Part shown: positions 27,496 through 36,082 of the stretch, piece after piece
How positions within the stretch are numbered: position 1 is the stretch's first letter
How the letters are laid out: each line of letters starts with the position of its first letter
Assembly (NCBI RefSeq): GCF_019352175.1
Contig: NZ_JACBYI010000011.1
Coordinates: forward strand, 1-64,000
DNA from: Paenibacillus sp. S150
Lineage (GTDB): Bacteria > Bacillota > Bacilli > Paenibacillales > Paenibacillaceae
DNA length: 64,000 bases
Reading direction: 5' to 3'
Position numbers and translations under genes: made by a program
Notes under the pieces: generated by a model
Seen by the model: the letters and a program-made list of their open reading frames with translations, nothing else
Told to the model about the DNA's origin: nothing
Databases searched by the model: none

Positions 27496-28719
27496 ATGAA
27501 ACATATGACATTAGAAGAAAAAGATCGAATGGTTGAAGCCTTCAAGTCGGTTATTCGTAAATCGGAAAAGGCGCTGTCCCACATGAAAGCAGATGCGCCG
27601 CAGACGAGATTACTGGAGAAACGAATGAAAGCTGCCCGTATAGGCGTAGATACCCTTTTTGCATATTGGGAAGGTAAAGTATTGGATATTGGCCTATCAG
27701 ATTTAAAGGAAGCCCGAAAAGAACTGGAGGTTGTGCTGTTGACCCTTCCTGTTTTCCTGAAGAGATCAAAAGAGGGTAGTGGGCAGCATACCTACATTAC
27801 GAGTAGGATCAAGGCTTTTGAGGTTGCCATTTTTTATATGGACGATTGGATCAAAAGACCGAGAAGGCAAACCAATAACACCATAGCGGCAGGTCCTCGT
27901 CATACTGTTGCTCTTCAATCGGACGGAACCTTGGCGGCTGTGGGTGATAATAAATCCGGCCAATGTGATGTACTCGGCTGGCGCAATATAGCGGCAATTG
28001 CGGCGGGCAATGTTCACAGGGCGACGAACACGGGCAATGCTCATACCATTGGGCTTATGTCGCACGGCAAGGCAGTGGCTGTAGGCTGGAATAAGCATGA
28101 CCAATGCAATGTAAACGGCTGGCGCGATATTGTTGCAGTTGCGGCAGGTTGGCGCCGTACCCTTGGGCTTAGATCCGATGGCACGGTTGCAGCCGTGGGG
28201 CGAAATAATGAAGGCCAATGCAATGTAAGCGGCTGGCATGATATTATGGCGGTCGCAGCGGGTGACTGGCATACCATCGGTCTTAGGTTGGACGGCACGG
28301 TGACGGCTGTAGGTAATAATCGGTATCGCCAATGCAATGTAACCGGCTGGAGAGACATAGTGACGGTAGCCGCGGGTTACCTTCATACCGTCGGCCTTAA
28401 ATCAGACGGAACGGTGGCGGCTGTGGGTTGGAATAAGCATGACCAGTGCGATGTAAGCGCCTGGCGCGGTATTAAGGCAATTGCGGCGGGCAGTAATCAT
28501 ACCATCGGGCTTAAATCGGACGGGACGGTGGCGGCCGTGGGCTGGAATGAGCATGGCCAATGTAATGTAAGTGATTGGCACGATATTGTGGCGATTGCTG
28601 CGGGTTGTGCCCATACCGTCGGGCTTAAATCGGACGGGACGGTGGTTTCTGCAGGTGATAATGAATATGGCCAATGCGATGTAAGCGCCTGGAAAGACAT
28701 CCAACTACCCGATCATTAA
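27496..28719 (+). CDS. RCC1-like beta-propeller repeat protein
   Basis: The protein has 407 aa. The start is ATG 27496 after GGAGAG. Residues 1-125 are charged and mostly helical, with no signal peptide. Residues 130-405 hold seven repeats of about 39 residues with the pattern HTVGLKSDGTVAAVGxN, then QCxVxxWxDIxAIAAG, which is the RCC1/ATS1 propeller signature. Seven blades is the usual number, so the propeller is probably complete. One repeat carries an insertion (HRATNTGNA). Bacterial RCC1-like proteins are usually binding modules, and several are effectors or surface proteins; none of these roles can be assigned here. The gene lies in a low-GC patch, divergent from a double-MerR regulator, and ends before a bidirectional hairpin. 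Confidence 0.8.
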   Translation: MKHMTLEEKDRMVEAFKSVIRKSEKALSHMKADAPQTRLLEKRMKAARIGVDTLFAYWEGKVLDIGLSDLKEARKELEVVLLTLPVFLKRSKEGSGQHTYITSRIKAFEVAIFYMDDWIKRPRRQTNNTIAAGPRHTVALQSDGTLAAVGDNKSGQCDVLGWRNIAAIAAGNVHRATNTGNAHTIGLMSHGKAVAVGWNKHDQCNVNGWRDIVAVAAGWRRTLGLRSDGTVAAVGRNNEGQCNVSGWHDIMAVAAGDWHTIGLRLDGTVTAVGNNRYRQCNVTGWRDIVTVAAGYLHTVGLKSDGTVAAVGWNKHDQCDVSAWRGIKAIAAGSNHTIGLKSDGTVAAVGWNEHGQCNVSDWHDIVAIAAGCAHTVGLKSDGTVVSAGDNEYGQCDVSAWKDIQLPDH

Positions 28720-28783
28720 TCTTCAATATTATAACTCAACTCTCAAATGGGCCGAATCGCTATCAGGAGAAAAAAAGCAAGTA

Positions 28784-28811
28784 CAAAGGCACTCCGCTTA
28801 GAGCGCCTTTG
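28784..28811. terminator. Bidirectional terminator between converging genes
   Basis: CAAAGGCACTC and GAGCGCCTTTG pair over 11 bp with one mismatch. The hairpin lies between the RCC1 gene (plus) and the sigma-like gene (minus). On the minus strand a T-rich tract follows at some distance. Confidence 0.65.
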
Positions 28812-28832
28812 TCTCGCCAACATAAAATTATA

Positions 28833-29255
28833 CTATTCCGTTTTCAATAACTTTTCCAACCGGTTAAGCCCCCGTTCAATCGACTTACGAACGGTACTCT
28901 CATCGACCCGCTCCAACCGCGCTATCGCAACCTTGCTCATCCCCAATATATAATGCGCATAAATGCGTTGCACCCGCTTGTCCGGCAATTGACACAAGGC
29001 TTGGTACAATTCTTCACGGGAAGCCTTGTGAAGCAGCAGTTCTTCTGGAGAAGCCACATTGTGCAAGGCTTCCTGCTCAATGCCGTCCTCCCGGTTCAGG
29101 GAGAAATAGGCACGGTTTCGATATCGTTTTAAATCGTACGCGCTTTCAATTAACTCAAACTGTCTCAGCTCACGAGCCATCTCCTCCTCTACCTCCACCC
29201 GAATATCGGTTTGGTAGAAGGGATAGATTTCGCGCAGGCTGATTTTTATCTTCAT
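28833..29255 (-). CDS. Sigma-70 region-4-like small regulatory protein
   Basis: The protein has 140 aa. The start is ATG 29255, 8 nt after GGAGG. The C-terminal part (KASREELYQALCQLPDKRVQ, then RIYAHYILGMSKVAIARLER) continues as VDESTVRKSIERGLNRLEKL and is a sigma region 4 helix-turn-helix. Region 2 is missing; the N-terminal half is charged and contains KRYRNRAYFSLNREDGIE. Such short sigma-like proteins are common on integrative elements of Firmicutes, where they control excision or transfer genes. No integrase or recombinase is visible nearby, so this may be a leftover. An 18-bp inverted repeat covers its ribosome binding site, which suggests translational control. Confidence 0.75.
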   Translation of the reverse strand: MKIKISLREIYPFYQTDIRVEVEEEMARELRQFELIESAYDLKRYRNRAYFSLNREDGIEQEALHNVASPEELLLHKASREELYQALCQLPDKRVQRIYAHYILGMSKVAIARLERVDESTVRKSIERGLNRLEKLLKTE

Positions 29256-29261
29256 TATGTT

Positions 29262-29302
29262 CGCCTCCGGTTTGGTTTTTTTGCAAAACCAAACCGGAGG
29301 CG
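29262..29302 (-). promoter_or_regulatory. 18-bp hairpin occluding the sigma-like gene's RBS
   Basis: On the minus strand CGCCTCCGGTTTGGTTTT (29302-29285) pairs perfectly with AAAACCAAACCGGAGGCG (29279-29262), with a 5-nt loop. The second arm contains the GGAGG that serves the ATG at 29255. In the folded RNA the ribosome site would be fully paired, so translation should need unfolding. Alternatively it could be a protein-binding DNA palindrome. Confidence 0.75.
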
Positions 29303-29356
29303 GGGAACGGCAGCCCATGGTGCCTGTCCATCGCTTCCTTCGACGTTCACGCAGAC

Positions 29357-29380
29357 AAAAAAAACCCCCCGCTTGAGAGG
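29357..29380 (-). terminator. Terminator-like hairpin upstream of the sigma-like gene
   Basis: On the minus strand CCTCTC pairs with GGGGGG (two G-U pairs) around AAGC and is followed by eight T residues. It lies 55 bp before the occluding hairpin. It could end a lost upstream gene or act as a leader terminator. Bases 29381-29785 otherwise show nothing coding. Confidence 0.4.
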
Positions 29381-29785
29381 TTCCGGCTAACACATTTAGA
29401 GCCATTGGGCCAAGAATCGAAATTAGGGTAAAATCCCCTTATACAACACATGTTGCTCTGTAGTCGTAAAATCGCGTAATGCGTCAAAAAAGTGTTAATT
29501 TATGACGAATGGACCGGGGATTCGACAACAATTTTTCGGGAAAATCTACTCATAGAAAGCCATACCTTTCCGGGATGAACAATGCCTTTGGAACCAGCTT
29601 GAATGACGGAGGGGATTGTCAAAGCAACAACGACGGGGAGGCTTTTGGACCTGCTCCTTGTTGGTATAAATAGCTGTTTATAAAAGGGGGGATTTAACAA
29701 AAGCAGCATTCTTTCACGTTGCCAGCCGCTTCGTTCCATTCATCGTTGTCTGTGTACCTGAATTTAGAAGGAGGACGCGATTTTG

Positions 29786-30025
29786 ATGAAGCTCAGGAGT
29801 CATGAAACGTTTTTCGAGGATGTATTTCGCAGGTATTTCACCCGTGTTTTGAACTACTGCGAGAGGCTAATGAGGGGAGAGGCCTTCGAGATGGCCGAGG
29901 AATGTGCGCAGAACACCTTTGTACAGGTGCAGAAGAACATCAGAACCCTGCAGGCTCACCCCAATCTTGTGGGCTGGTTGTATAAGACTGCGCGGAATCA
30001 AGTGAACATTGAAATTCAAGCTTAA
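29786..30025 (+). pseudogene. ECF sigma factor truncated after region 2
   Basis: The start is ATG 29786 after AGGAGG. The frame encodes sigma region 2 (FEDVFRRYFTRVLNYCERLM, then MAEECAQNTFVQVQKNI, then NLVGWLYKTARNQVN). It stops at 30025 just where region 4 should begin. Nothing resembling region 4 is present in the next 500 bp in any frame. The break lies about 20 bp before a four-motif dyad element (30048). The 79-aa product would lack -35 recognition, so it is probably inactive. Confidence 0.7.
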
Positions 30026-30047
30026 GTTTGTCTGACACGGCGTAGCC

Positions 30048-30231
30048 AAGTGGAAAAAGTAAACTTAAATCTCCCCCCATCCCCCTTTCCGCAAGCATTA
30101 GTGGGAAAAAGGATACCTAATCCATCCGTCTTGGCCACTTTAAGGGAAATATGCTTAAATTAAGTTGCCTTTTTCCCACTGTTACCTCTATCGTAAGCTT
30201 TTCTGTCCATCTAAGTTTACTAATTCCACTT
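30048..30231. repeat. Four-motif dyad element, copy D
   Basis: Four related motifs of about 22 nt begin at about 30048, 30097, 30160 and 30210. The first two read AAGTGGAAAAAGTA-like and the last two TTAAGT...CCACT-like, so the element is arranged as inverted pairs. Steps are 49, 63 and 50 bp, close to the other three copies. Spacers share nothing with them. Copy D is the most diverged, and its fourth motif is weak. Confidence 0.6.
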
Positions 30232-30429
30232 CATTTCCATATTCCACAGCGCTCCCGGTTAGCTCCCCCTTAATTCCGCGCTTCTTAGCCGCAATAAAAG
30301 AAATCTATAATGCCTTAACAACAAATAAGCAGCGCCCCAGGCGCCGCTCCAATGTCACTCTATCGCATTTCGCCTATACTTCAGTACCTTCCTCTGCTCA
30401 AGTCTCATTTCTCTACTCAAGTATCGGTC

Positions 30430-30502
30430 CTGTACTTTCATCTTTCTACCTAATTTCATCTCTCTGCCTAACTTCATCTCTCTGCCTAAATTCATCCCCC
30501 TG
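30430..30502. repeat. 18-bp tandem repeat downstream of dck
   Basis: Three units of CCTAATTTCATCTCTCTG (30449, 30467 and 30485) with one or two changes each are preceded by a degenerate fourth. They lie just after the stop of dck. Such a tract could vary in copy number. Bases 30232-30429 show nothing else. Confidence 0.7.
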
Positions 30503-30526
30503 CCGGATCCTCGTCCCGCCGCTGCC

Positions 30527-31180
30527 TTACTTCCCCATCTGCACCCGGCCAATCGCCGCGCCGACCTTCCCGAGGATCTCCGCCATGGAGGCCGGGTCCA
30601 ACACATCATAATCGTCAATGTTCAGGCGGAGCACCGGGCAGGCGCTGAACTCATTGATCCACTGGGCATAGCGGCCGTGCATGTGCTCCCAGTAGGAGAC
30701 GTCCGTCTGGATCTCCATCTCGCGTCCGCGTTCGTTGATGCGGGTCAGGATTGACGGCAGGCTGCCCTCGATGTAGATCAGCACGTCGGGATGCGGAAAA
30801 TACGGTGTCATCACCATGGCCTCGTACAGGCTGGTATAGGTGTCATAGTCGGTTTGGGACATCGTGCCCTGATCGGCGTGCATTTTGGCAAAAATACCGG
30901 TGTCCTCATAGATCGAACGGTCCTGCACAAACCCGCCGCCAAGCTCGAACATCTTCTTCTGCTCCTTGAAGCGTTCGGCCAGGAAATAGATCTGCAGATG
31001 GAAGCTCCATCTTTCGAAATCGTGGTAGAACTTTTCCAGGTACGGGTTGTGGTCCACCTGCTCCAGGGATGTCTGGAAGCCAAGGTGCCCGGCCAGGGCC
31101 GCGGTCAACGTCGATTTACCGACCCCTACCGTTCCTGCTACAGTGATAATGGCGTTATCCGGGATGTTGTATGGGTTCAT
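30527..31180 (-). CDS. dck: Deoxyadenosine/deoxycytidine kinase
   Basis: The protein has 217 aa, the same size as the Bacillus subtilis enzyme. The P-loop VAGTVGVGKST is at residues 14-24. The substrate-site residues of the dNK family follow: the LEQ motif replaces the usual glutamate region, FYHDFERWSFHLQIYFLAER forms the nucleoside pocket, QDRSIYEDTGIFA is the DRS motif, and INERGREME is the lid. It phosphorylates deoxyadenosine and deoxycytidine in the cytoplasm for dNTP salvage. The start codon overlaps the stop of the upstream dgk gene by four bases, so the two are translationally coupled. The tandem matches the dgk-dck pair known from Bacillus. Confidence 0.93.
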   Translation of the reverse strand: MNPYNIPDNAIITVAGTVGVGKSTLTAALAGHLGFQTSLEQVDHNPYLEKFYHDFERWSFHLQIYFLAERFKEQKKMFELGGGFVQDRSIYEDTGIFAKMHADQGTMSQTDYDTYTSLYEAMVMTPYFPHPDVLIYIEGSLPSILTRINERGREMEIQTDVSYWEHMHGRYAQWINEFSACPVLRLNIDDYDVLDPASMAEILGKVGAAIGRVQMGK

Positions 31181-31803
31181 TTCATAAGCTCCTTTAGCTG
31201 TGCGGCGATTGCGGTGAAGTCTTCCTTATTCTCCACAAAATCAGCCTGATTTCCATCGATGTTGACAATGACGGTAGACGGCTCGGTAAGTGCCAGCGAG
31301 GCCATGGCTGCATCATAATCCCCGATTAACTGCTGCAAATAGGCGGGGGCAATCTCCTTCTCGAACGGCCGTCCACGCTTCGCGATGCGCGCCAGCAGGG
31401 TGTCCAGATCCGCACGGATGTAGAGAATAATATCCGGCTTCGGGAGATCATCGGTCAGCACATGATAAATCTCCCGGTATTTCTCCCGCTTCGTTCCCTT
31501 CAGTGTACGCTCGCCAAAGATCAGATTCTTATAAATATGATAATCCAAAATGACCGGCTTACCTTTATCTATGTACTCATTCACGGTATCCTCAAGCTGC
31601 TTGTACCGGTTGCAGAGAAAAAACATCTCCAGCTGAAAGCTCCAGTCGTCCATATTCTGATAGAACTTATCCAGAAAAGGATTTTCCTCCACGATTTCCT
31701 TGATAACCGGAAGCCGCAGCTCCTGGGCGAGCATGATGGCTAACGTTGTTTTTCCGGCTCCGATTGGGCCTTCTACGGCTATAAATGGCGCTTGTCTCAT
31801 CAC
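31177..31803 (-). CDS. dgk: Deoxyguanosine kinase
   Basis: The protein has 207-208 aa. GTG 31803 and ATG 31800 are adjacent starts; GGGAGG lies 11-14 nt upstream, slightly favouring GTG. The P-loop VEGPIGAGKTT is near residue 10. FYQNMDDWSFQLEMFFLCNR forms the nucleoside pocket. ILDYHIYKN takes the place of the DRS motif, as in Bacillus Dgk, and RIAKRGRPFE is the lid. It phosphorylates deoxyguanosine for salvage, paired with dck downstream through an ATGA overlap. A copy of the 65-bp terminator-like repeat lies upstream, but no promoter could be fixed by eye. Confidence 0.93.
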   Translation of the reverse strand: MMRQAPFIAVEGPIGAGKTTLAIMLAQELRLPVIKEIVEENPFLDKFYQNMDDWSFQLEMFFLCNRYKQLEDTVNEYIDKGKPVILDYHIYKNLIFGERTLKGTKREKYREIYHVLTDDLPKPDIILYIRADLDTLLARIAKRGRPFEKEIAPAYLQQLIGDYDAAMASLALTEPSTVIVNIDGNQADFVENKEDFTAIAAQLKELMK

Positions 31804-31974
31804 TTCTGTTCGATCCTCCCTGAATCAACCCTGCTCCGCGGCCGGCACGGCACCGTCAAAAACGGGCTAGCCTATTGTAACACAGTACGCTTGCCCTTCC
31901 TACGTCAATTCGTGAAACTTTTTGTCGAATAACGCGAAGGTTCTTCACTGCTTATCCCTGTATATTGTGTACAC

Positions 31975-32040
31975 AAAATACCCCCACAAATCGGGGCCTT
32001 GGCTTCGATGATGACTCAGGTACTTTGCGGGGACCCCAAA
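31975..32040 (-). repeat. 65-bp terminator-like repeat, copy Ta
   Basis: This is a member of the family shared with 41078, 44558, 60694 and 61545. It contains CCTTGGCTTCGATGATGACT and GCGGGGACCCC. On the minus strand it begins GGGGTCCCCGC and ends in a CCCC/GGGG hairpin plus a T-rich tail. It lies between the agu operon terminator and dgk. Confidence 0.75.
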
Positions 32041-32046
32041 CTTATC

Positions 32047-32100
32047 TTTAAAAAAGAAACAGCAACCGCGCCGGGCCGCCCGTCCGTCCGATTGCTGTCT
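32047..32100 (-). terminator. Terminator of the aldouronate operon
   Basis: On the minus strand GACAGCAATCGG pairs with CCGCGGTTGCTGTT around a GC-rich loop, followed by TCTTTTTT. It lies about 45 bp past the aguA stop codon. Confidence 0.8.
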
Positions 32101-32144
32101 AAAATTGAGTCTAACTGTATAAGCTTCTGCCGTGCACATCCACT

Positions 32145-34226
32145 TTATCCGTATAAAGTTCTGCCCTGTGCATCCGGGATGCCGGATTTTCGGTAGAAAT
32201 AAGTGTTGACGGTATCCCGCCACTCCACAGCATTGTCCGTCTGAAGCCGGAGCCGGTCCAACACCCGCGCATGCCGGTCCTCGTCAATCAGGCCCTGGAG
32301 TCCGTTCCATTCGGCAATAAGCTCCTCTACTTGCTCGGCGCCCGCGAAATGCGTATCGTAAATATGCTGAATAACCGTTTGGCCGGATTGCAGCACATGC
32401 GTATACGGGACGTGGTGGAAGAAGAGCAGCAGCTCGTCCGGGCAGTTCTGCAACGACTCGTAAATTTCGAAGTGCGGCGAATGATATTGCCGTGTATAAC
32501 CGGTGCCCGTTGCCGCCGTACGGTCCACTCCGAGACCGTTTCGGTCGGCAAAGTGATAAGTCCCCCATTTGGAATATTCGTAACCGTCCACGCTTGGTCC
32601 GTAATGCAGCGCGGGCGTAATCATCCAGCCCACGCCAAGCGGCGCCGTATAATTTTCGTAAATGCGGCCGGAGCGCATCAGCATGCCGGATACCGTCGCC
32701 ATTACCCTCTCGCCGTTCCCGAACGTGAGAGCGGTCCACTCACGCGCGATTTCCTCGGCACTTAGCCGCGGATTCCAGGCCAGCCGTCCGAATCCGTACA
32801 GATTGGATTGGGCCAGCGGATGGCCGGTCCAGTTGCAGTCTTCGCCGATATTGGACACGGCGGCATAACCGCCGAGCGGCCTGCCGTAGGCTTCGCCGCT
32901 TACCATGTTCCCCACAGTTGAACCGGGTCCCTTGGCATGCGTGTCGAAGTCGATCGTGCGTTTCCATTGCGGAGCCAGATAGAACAGATCTTTGTCATGG
33001 CCAGTATATTCCTGGGTGATTTGCACCTCCAGCATCAGATTGGTGCCCGACATGCCGCCGAAGAGCGGCGATACCGGCTCACGCACCTGAAAGTCCATCG
33101 GCCCGTTTTTGATCTGCAGAATGACGTTGCCGTGAAATTGACCGTCCAGCGGCGTGTAATGCTCATAAGCCGCCTTGGCCCGATCCGTGGAACGGTCGCG
33201 CCAATCCTGCAGGCAGTCGTAAACGAAACAGCGCCAGATCAGCAGGCCGCCGTGCGGCTGCAACGCTTCGGCCAGCATATTGGCTCCGTCCACATGATTT
33301 CGGCCGTAGGTGAAGGGCCCGGGCTGAAATTCCGAATCCGCCTTCACCAGGAATCCGCCGAAATCGGGAATGGTCCGGTAAATGTCTGCCGTCCGGTCCG
33401 CCCACCATCTGCGGACGTTCTCCTCGAGCGGATCGGCCGTAGACAGTCCGCCCGCTCCAATGGGAGCGGCGAAATTAACGCTCAGAAAAATCCGGATGCC
33501 GTACGGGCGAAACAGCCCCGCCGTCTCCGCCACGCGGGACAGGTAAGCCTCCGTAACAAGCAGCGTTTCCGTCTGATGCACGTTGACATTGTTAATGGAG
33601 ATGGCGTTGATGCCCGTTGAAGCCAATAAACGCGCATAATCGGTAATTCGCCCCCGGTTGCCCGCAAAGTCGCCATCCTTGTAAAAGATGGAGCCGCCCG
33701 CATATCCCCGCTCGATGCTTCCGTCCATATTATCCCACTGGTTAATCATGCGCAGCTTGTTAGCCGAATCCTCCACGATCTCCAGGCTGTCCAAAGGGGT
33801 CTCCATTTGCAGCAAGCGCAAAAAGTGGAATGCCGCATACAAGACGCCGCGTTCCGTGGAGCCTGCCAAAGCGATGCAATGGCCGCCTTCCCGGTCCGCA
33901 ACCGCACGGATGACGTATCCGTCTTCCCTCAGCTTGGGATAATCGCCCAATATGCTGTCAATAAGCGGGGACTGCCCCGCTGCGCCCAGCTCCACATGCG
34001 GCCGACCCGTTCCGTTCTCCAGCGTCGCCCGTACCGGACGGATACCCAGCATCCCGCCGATTCCGCGCTCCAGCTCCTGCACGGCAGCGGTCAACACCTC
34101 CGAGCCTTCCGCCGAGGCTGCCAGTACGCCGGTCCAGTCGCGGACTCTTGCCGCATATGCTCCCTCTTCCAGCAGTTTATAACGAAGCCACGCTTCGTAG
34201 CCGCTCTCTTTTTCCAGTAATACCAT
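32145..34226 (-). CDS. aguA: GH67 alpha-glucuronidase
   Basis: The protein has 693 aa, the usual length for cytoplasmic GH67 enzymes. Start ATG 34226, 9 nt after GGAGG. It has no signal peptide, so it acts inside the cell on imported aldouronic oligosaccharides. It cleaves the alpha-1,2 bond between (4-O-methyl-)glucuronic acid and the terminal xylose. The catalytic set is complete: Glu299 (KADSE), Asp378 (NGPMDF) and Glu406 (VQITQE). Their spacing of 79 and 28 residues is exactly that of Glu285/Asp364/Glu392 in the Geobacillus enzyme. It is the last gene of an operon with two sugar permeases and a binding protein, so the operon imports and opens glucuronoxylan fragments. No xylanase or xylosidase is in this window. 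Confidence 0.95.
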   Translation of the reverse strand: MVLLEKESGYEAWLRYKLLEEGAYAARVRDWTGVLAASAEGSEVLTAAVQELERGIGGMLGIRPVRATLENGTGRPHVELGAAGQSPLIDSILGDYPKLREDGYVIRAVADREGGHCIALAGSTERGVLYAAFHFLRLLQMETPLDSLEIVEDSANKLRMINQWDNMDGSIERGYAGGSIFYKDGDFAGNRGRITDYARLLASTGINAISINNVNVHQTETLLVTEAYLSRVAETAGLFRPYGIRIFLSVNFAAPIGAGGLSTADPLEENVRRWWADRTADIYRTIPDFGGFLVKADSEFQPGPFTYGRNHVDGANMLAEALQPHGGLLIWRCFVYDCLQDWRDRSTDRAKAAYEHYTPLDGQFHGNVILQIKNGPMDFQVREPVSPLFGGMSGTNLMLEVQITQEYTGHDKDLFYLAPQWKRTIDFDTHAKGPGSTVGNMVSGEAYGRPLGGYAAVSNIGEDCNWTGHPLAQSNLYGFGRLAWNPRLSAEEIAREWTALTFGNGERVMATVSGMLMRSGRIYENYTAPLGVGWMITPALHYGPSVDGYEYSKWGTYHFADRNGLGVDRTAATGTGYTRQYHSPHFEIYESLQNCPDELLLFFHHVPYTHVLQSGQTVIQHIYDTHFAGAEQVEELIAEWNGLQGLIDEDRHARVLDRLRLQTDNAVEWRDTVNTYFYRKSGIPDAQGRTLYG

Positions 34227-34252
34227 GATCTTAATCCTCCTATAGTCAGGCT

Positions 34253-35128
34253 TTATCCCTTTACGGCACCATCCGTCATTCCCTTGATGATTTGTTCCTG
34301 CATGAGCACATAAACGAGCAGCACCGGTATGATCGACAACACGACGCCCGCTGAGATCAGGCCATAATCGCTGATGAATGACGTTTGAAAGCTGGCTAGT
34401 CCCAGCGGCAGCGTTTTAACCGCATTGGAGGAAACCAGAACGGTAGAGAACACGTATTCATTCCACACCGAGATAAAAACGAGAATGCCGGCTGTCGCCA
34501 ATCCCGGCTTGCTCATCGGAAGGATAATCCGCGAGAAAATCCCCCCATAGCCGCAGCCGTCGATGATCGCCGATTCCTCGACTTCCTTCGGAATGCCCTG
34601 CATAAAGCCGACCAGCATAAACACCGCTTTCGGAAGGTTTAACGCCGCATTGACGATCACCAGCCCGGCCAGCGTATCGCGCAGTCCGATGTCATCCATC
34701 CGGAAGAAGATCGGCAGCAGCAGCGATTGCAGCGGAATCGCTACACCCAAGACGAACAGGGCATAAATGGCCGTATTTCCCTTGAAGCGAAACCGGGCCA
34801 GCACATAGGATAACGTGGAGCTTAGCGCTATGCACAGCAACACCGTAAAGATTGAGACGAACAGGCTGTTCCAGAAATATTGAGACATGTTGCCTTTATT
34901 CCAAGCGTCGACAAAATTGTCAAACCGGTAGTCGGTGGGCAGACCGAAAGGACTGGCAAAGATTTCTCTGTTCTCCTTGAAAGCAGTCATCGTTACCCAC
35001 ACGAACAGACCTATCGTGATTACGGCATAACCCCATAGAAACAGATTCTTAAGCAGGCCGGGCACCAAGTTTCGCCGCCGAATGGGGGCAGTCCCGGCCG
35101 CAGCGGCGGTCTGGCTGTTCAGTTGCAT
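34253..35128 (-). CDS. Carbohydrate ABC transporter permease (MalG type)
   Basis: The protein has 291 aa. ATG 35128 is preferred because GGGGG precedes it by 7 nt; the frame runs 48 bases further without a site. Six membrane segments are expected, the first near residues 24-46 ([16 protein letters not shown]). The EAA loop that contacts the ATPase reads [20 protein letters not shown] near residue 195. The C-terminus ends [11 protein letters not shown], typical of CUT1 inner-membrane subunits. It pairs with the next gene upstream and with the lipoprotein further up. No ATPase gene is present, so a shared MsmX-type ATPase probably serves it, as is usual in Bacillus and Paenibacillus. Confidence 0.9.
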   Translation of the reverse strand: MQLNSQTAAAAGTAPIRRRNLVPGLLKNLFLWGYAVITIGLFVWVTMTAFKENREIFASPFGLPTDYRFDNFVDAWNKGNMSQYFWNSLFVSIFTVLLCIALSSTLSYVLARFRFKGNTAIYALFVLGVAIPLQSLLLPIFFRMDDIGLRDTLAGLVIVNAALNLPKAVFMLVGFMQGIPKEVEESAIIDGCGYGGIFSRIILPMSKPGLATAGILVFISVWNEYVFSTVLVSSNAVKTLPLGLASFQTSFISDYGLISAGVVLSIIPVLLVYVLMQEQIIKGMTDGAVKG

Positions 35129-35141
35129 CGATAATCCCCCT

Positions 35142-36008
35142 TTACACCTTCGACTTAAACATTTTATTGATGGCAACGGACAACACCAGCACGACCACCA
35201 TCATCGTTACGGCGATGGCGTTTCCGTAGCCGTAGTTCATTTTGTCGAACCCTTGCAGGTACATGTAGCTGCCTGATACCTCGGTCTGGTGAAGCGGACC
35301 GCCGCGGGTGAGCAAGAGCACGTAGTCAAACGATTTGAAGGCAAACGTAATGCCCATGACGATGCAGACGAGGATGACGCTCCACACCATTGGAATGATG
35401 ACATGCACGATTTTCTGGAAAGCGTTCACTCCGTCCAGTTGAGCCGCTTCGATGATTTCGCCGGGAACGGACTGCAGCCCCGCATAAATGATGACCATCA
35501 TCAGGCCGATGTTCTGCCATACAAACGGCAATGATACCGCATGGATGGCCGTGGACGGATTGGACAGCCAGGCCGTCGCCCATTGTTCAAGCCCCACGCT
35601 TCTGAGCAATGCGTTCAGAATGCCGAAGTTGGGATCGTAAATGAAAGAGAATACAAGTGTTACGGCTACGGTAGATGTAACGACTGGAATGAAATAAACG
35701 GTACGCAGAAATTTGAAGCCCTTCACCTCGGCGGACAAAAAATAAGCCAAGAAAAAACCGAGCGGAATTTGAATGACCAGCACCAGCAGCACCCAATAAA
35801 ACGAATGGAGAAGCGACTTGTAGAAGATCGTATCACCCAGCAGGGTCACGTAGTTCTCCAGGGCAATAAAGACTTTGGCCGACATTCCGTTCCATTCGAA
35901 AAAGCTGTTGTACACCGTGCTGCCCACCGGCGCAATAAAAAAATAAAGATAAAACAACAGCGTCGGCAGCACAAATGATACGAGAATCCAATGTTGTTTT
36001 TTGACCAT
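35142..36008 (-). CDS. Carbohydrate ABC transporter permease (MalF type)
   Basis: The protein has 288 aa. The start is ATG 36008, with AAGGAGG upstream. Six hydrophobic segments are visible, the first at about residues 8-30 (LVSFVLPTLLFYLYFFIAP). The EAA loop is GEIIEAAQLDGVNAFQKIVH near residue 190. The sequence belongs to the CUT1 family (UgpA/MalF-like) that carries oligosaccharides. It is followed 13 bp later by the second permease and preceded by the binding-protein gene, with a hairpin in the 74-bp gap. The substrate is inferred from aguA to be aldouronate. Confidence 0.9.
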   Translation of the reverse strand: MVKKQHWILVSFVLPTLLFYLYFFIAPVGSTVYNSFFEWNGMSAKVFIALENYVTLLGDTIFYKSLLHSFYWVLLVLVIQIPLGFFLAYFLSAEVKGFKFLRTVYFIPVVTSTVAVTLVFSFIYDPNFGILNALLRSVGLEQWATAWLSNPSTAIHAVSLPFVWQNIGLMMVIIYAGLQSVPGEIIEAAQLDGVNAFQKIVHVIIPMVWSVILVCIVMGITFAFKSFDYVLLLTRGGPLHQTEVSGSYMYLQGFDKMNYGYGNAIAVTMMVVVLVLSVAINKMFKSKV

Positions 36009-36030
36009 CGCTTTTCCTCCTTACACAATA

Positions 36031-36052
36031 CGAGAGCGCGTTAAGCGCTCTC
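36031..36052 (-). promoter_or_regulatory. Intercistronic hairpin after the binding-protein gene
   Basis: GAGAGCGC and GCGCTCTC form an 8-bp stem between the binding-protein stop (36083) and the permease start (36008), with no T-run. Such hairpins commonly protect the upstream mRNA and give more binding protein than permease. The TGAGAGCGCTTAAC core also resembles a catabolite-repression (cre) site, but only loosely. Confidence 0.6.
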
Positions 36053-36082
36053 ACATTCCTTTCAGTTCAAAACGGGCTTTCT

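Noticed and set aside
29500..29739. 79-aa minus-strand frame upstream of the sigma-like gene
   Set aside because: No recognisable domain or ribosome site, and the composition looks non-coding.
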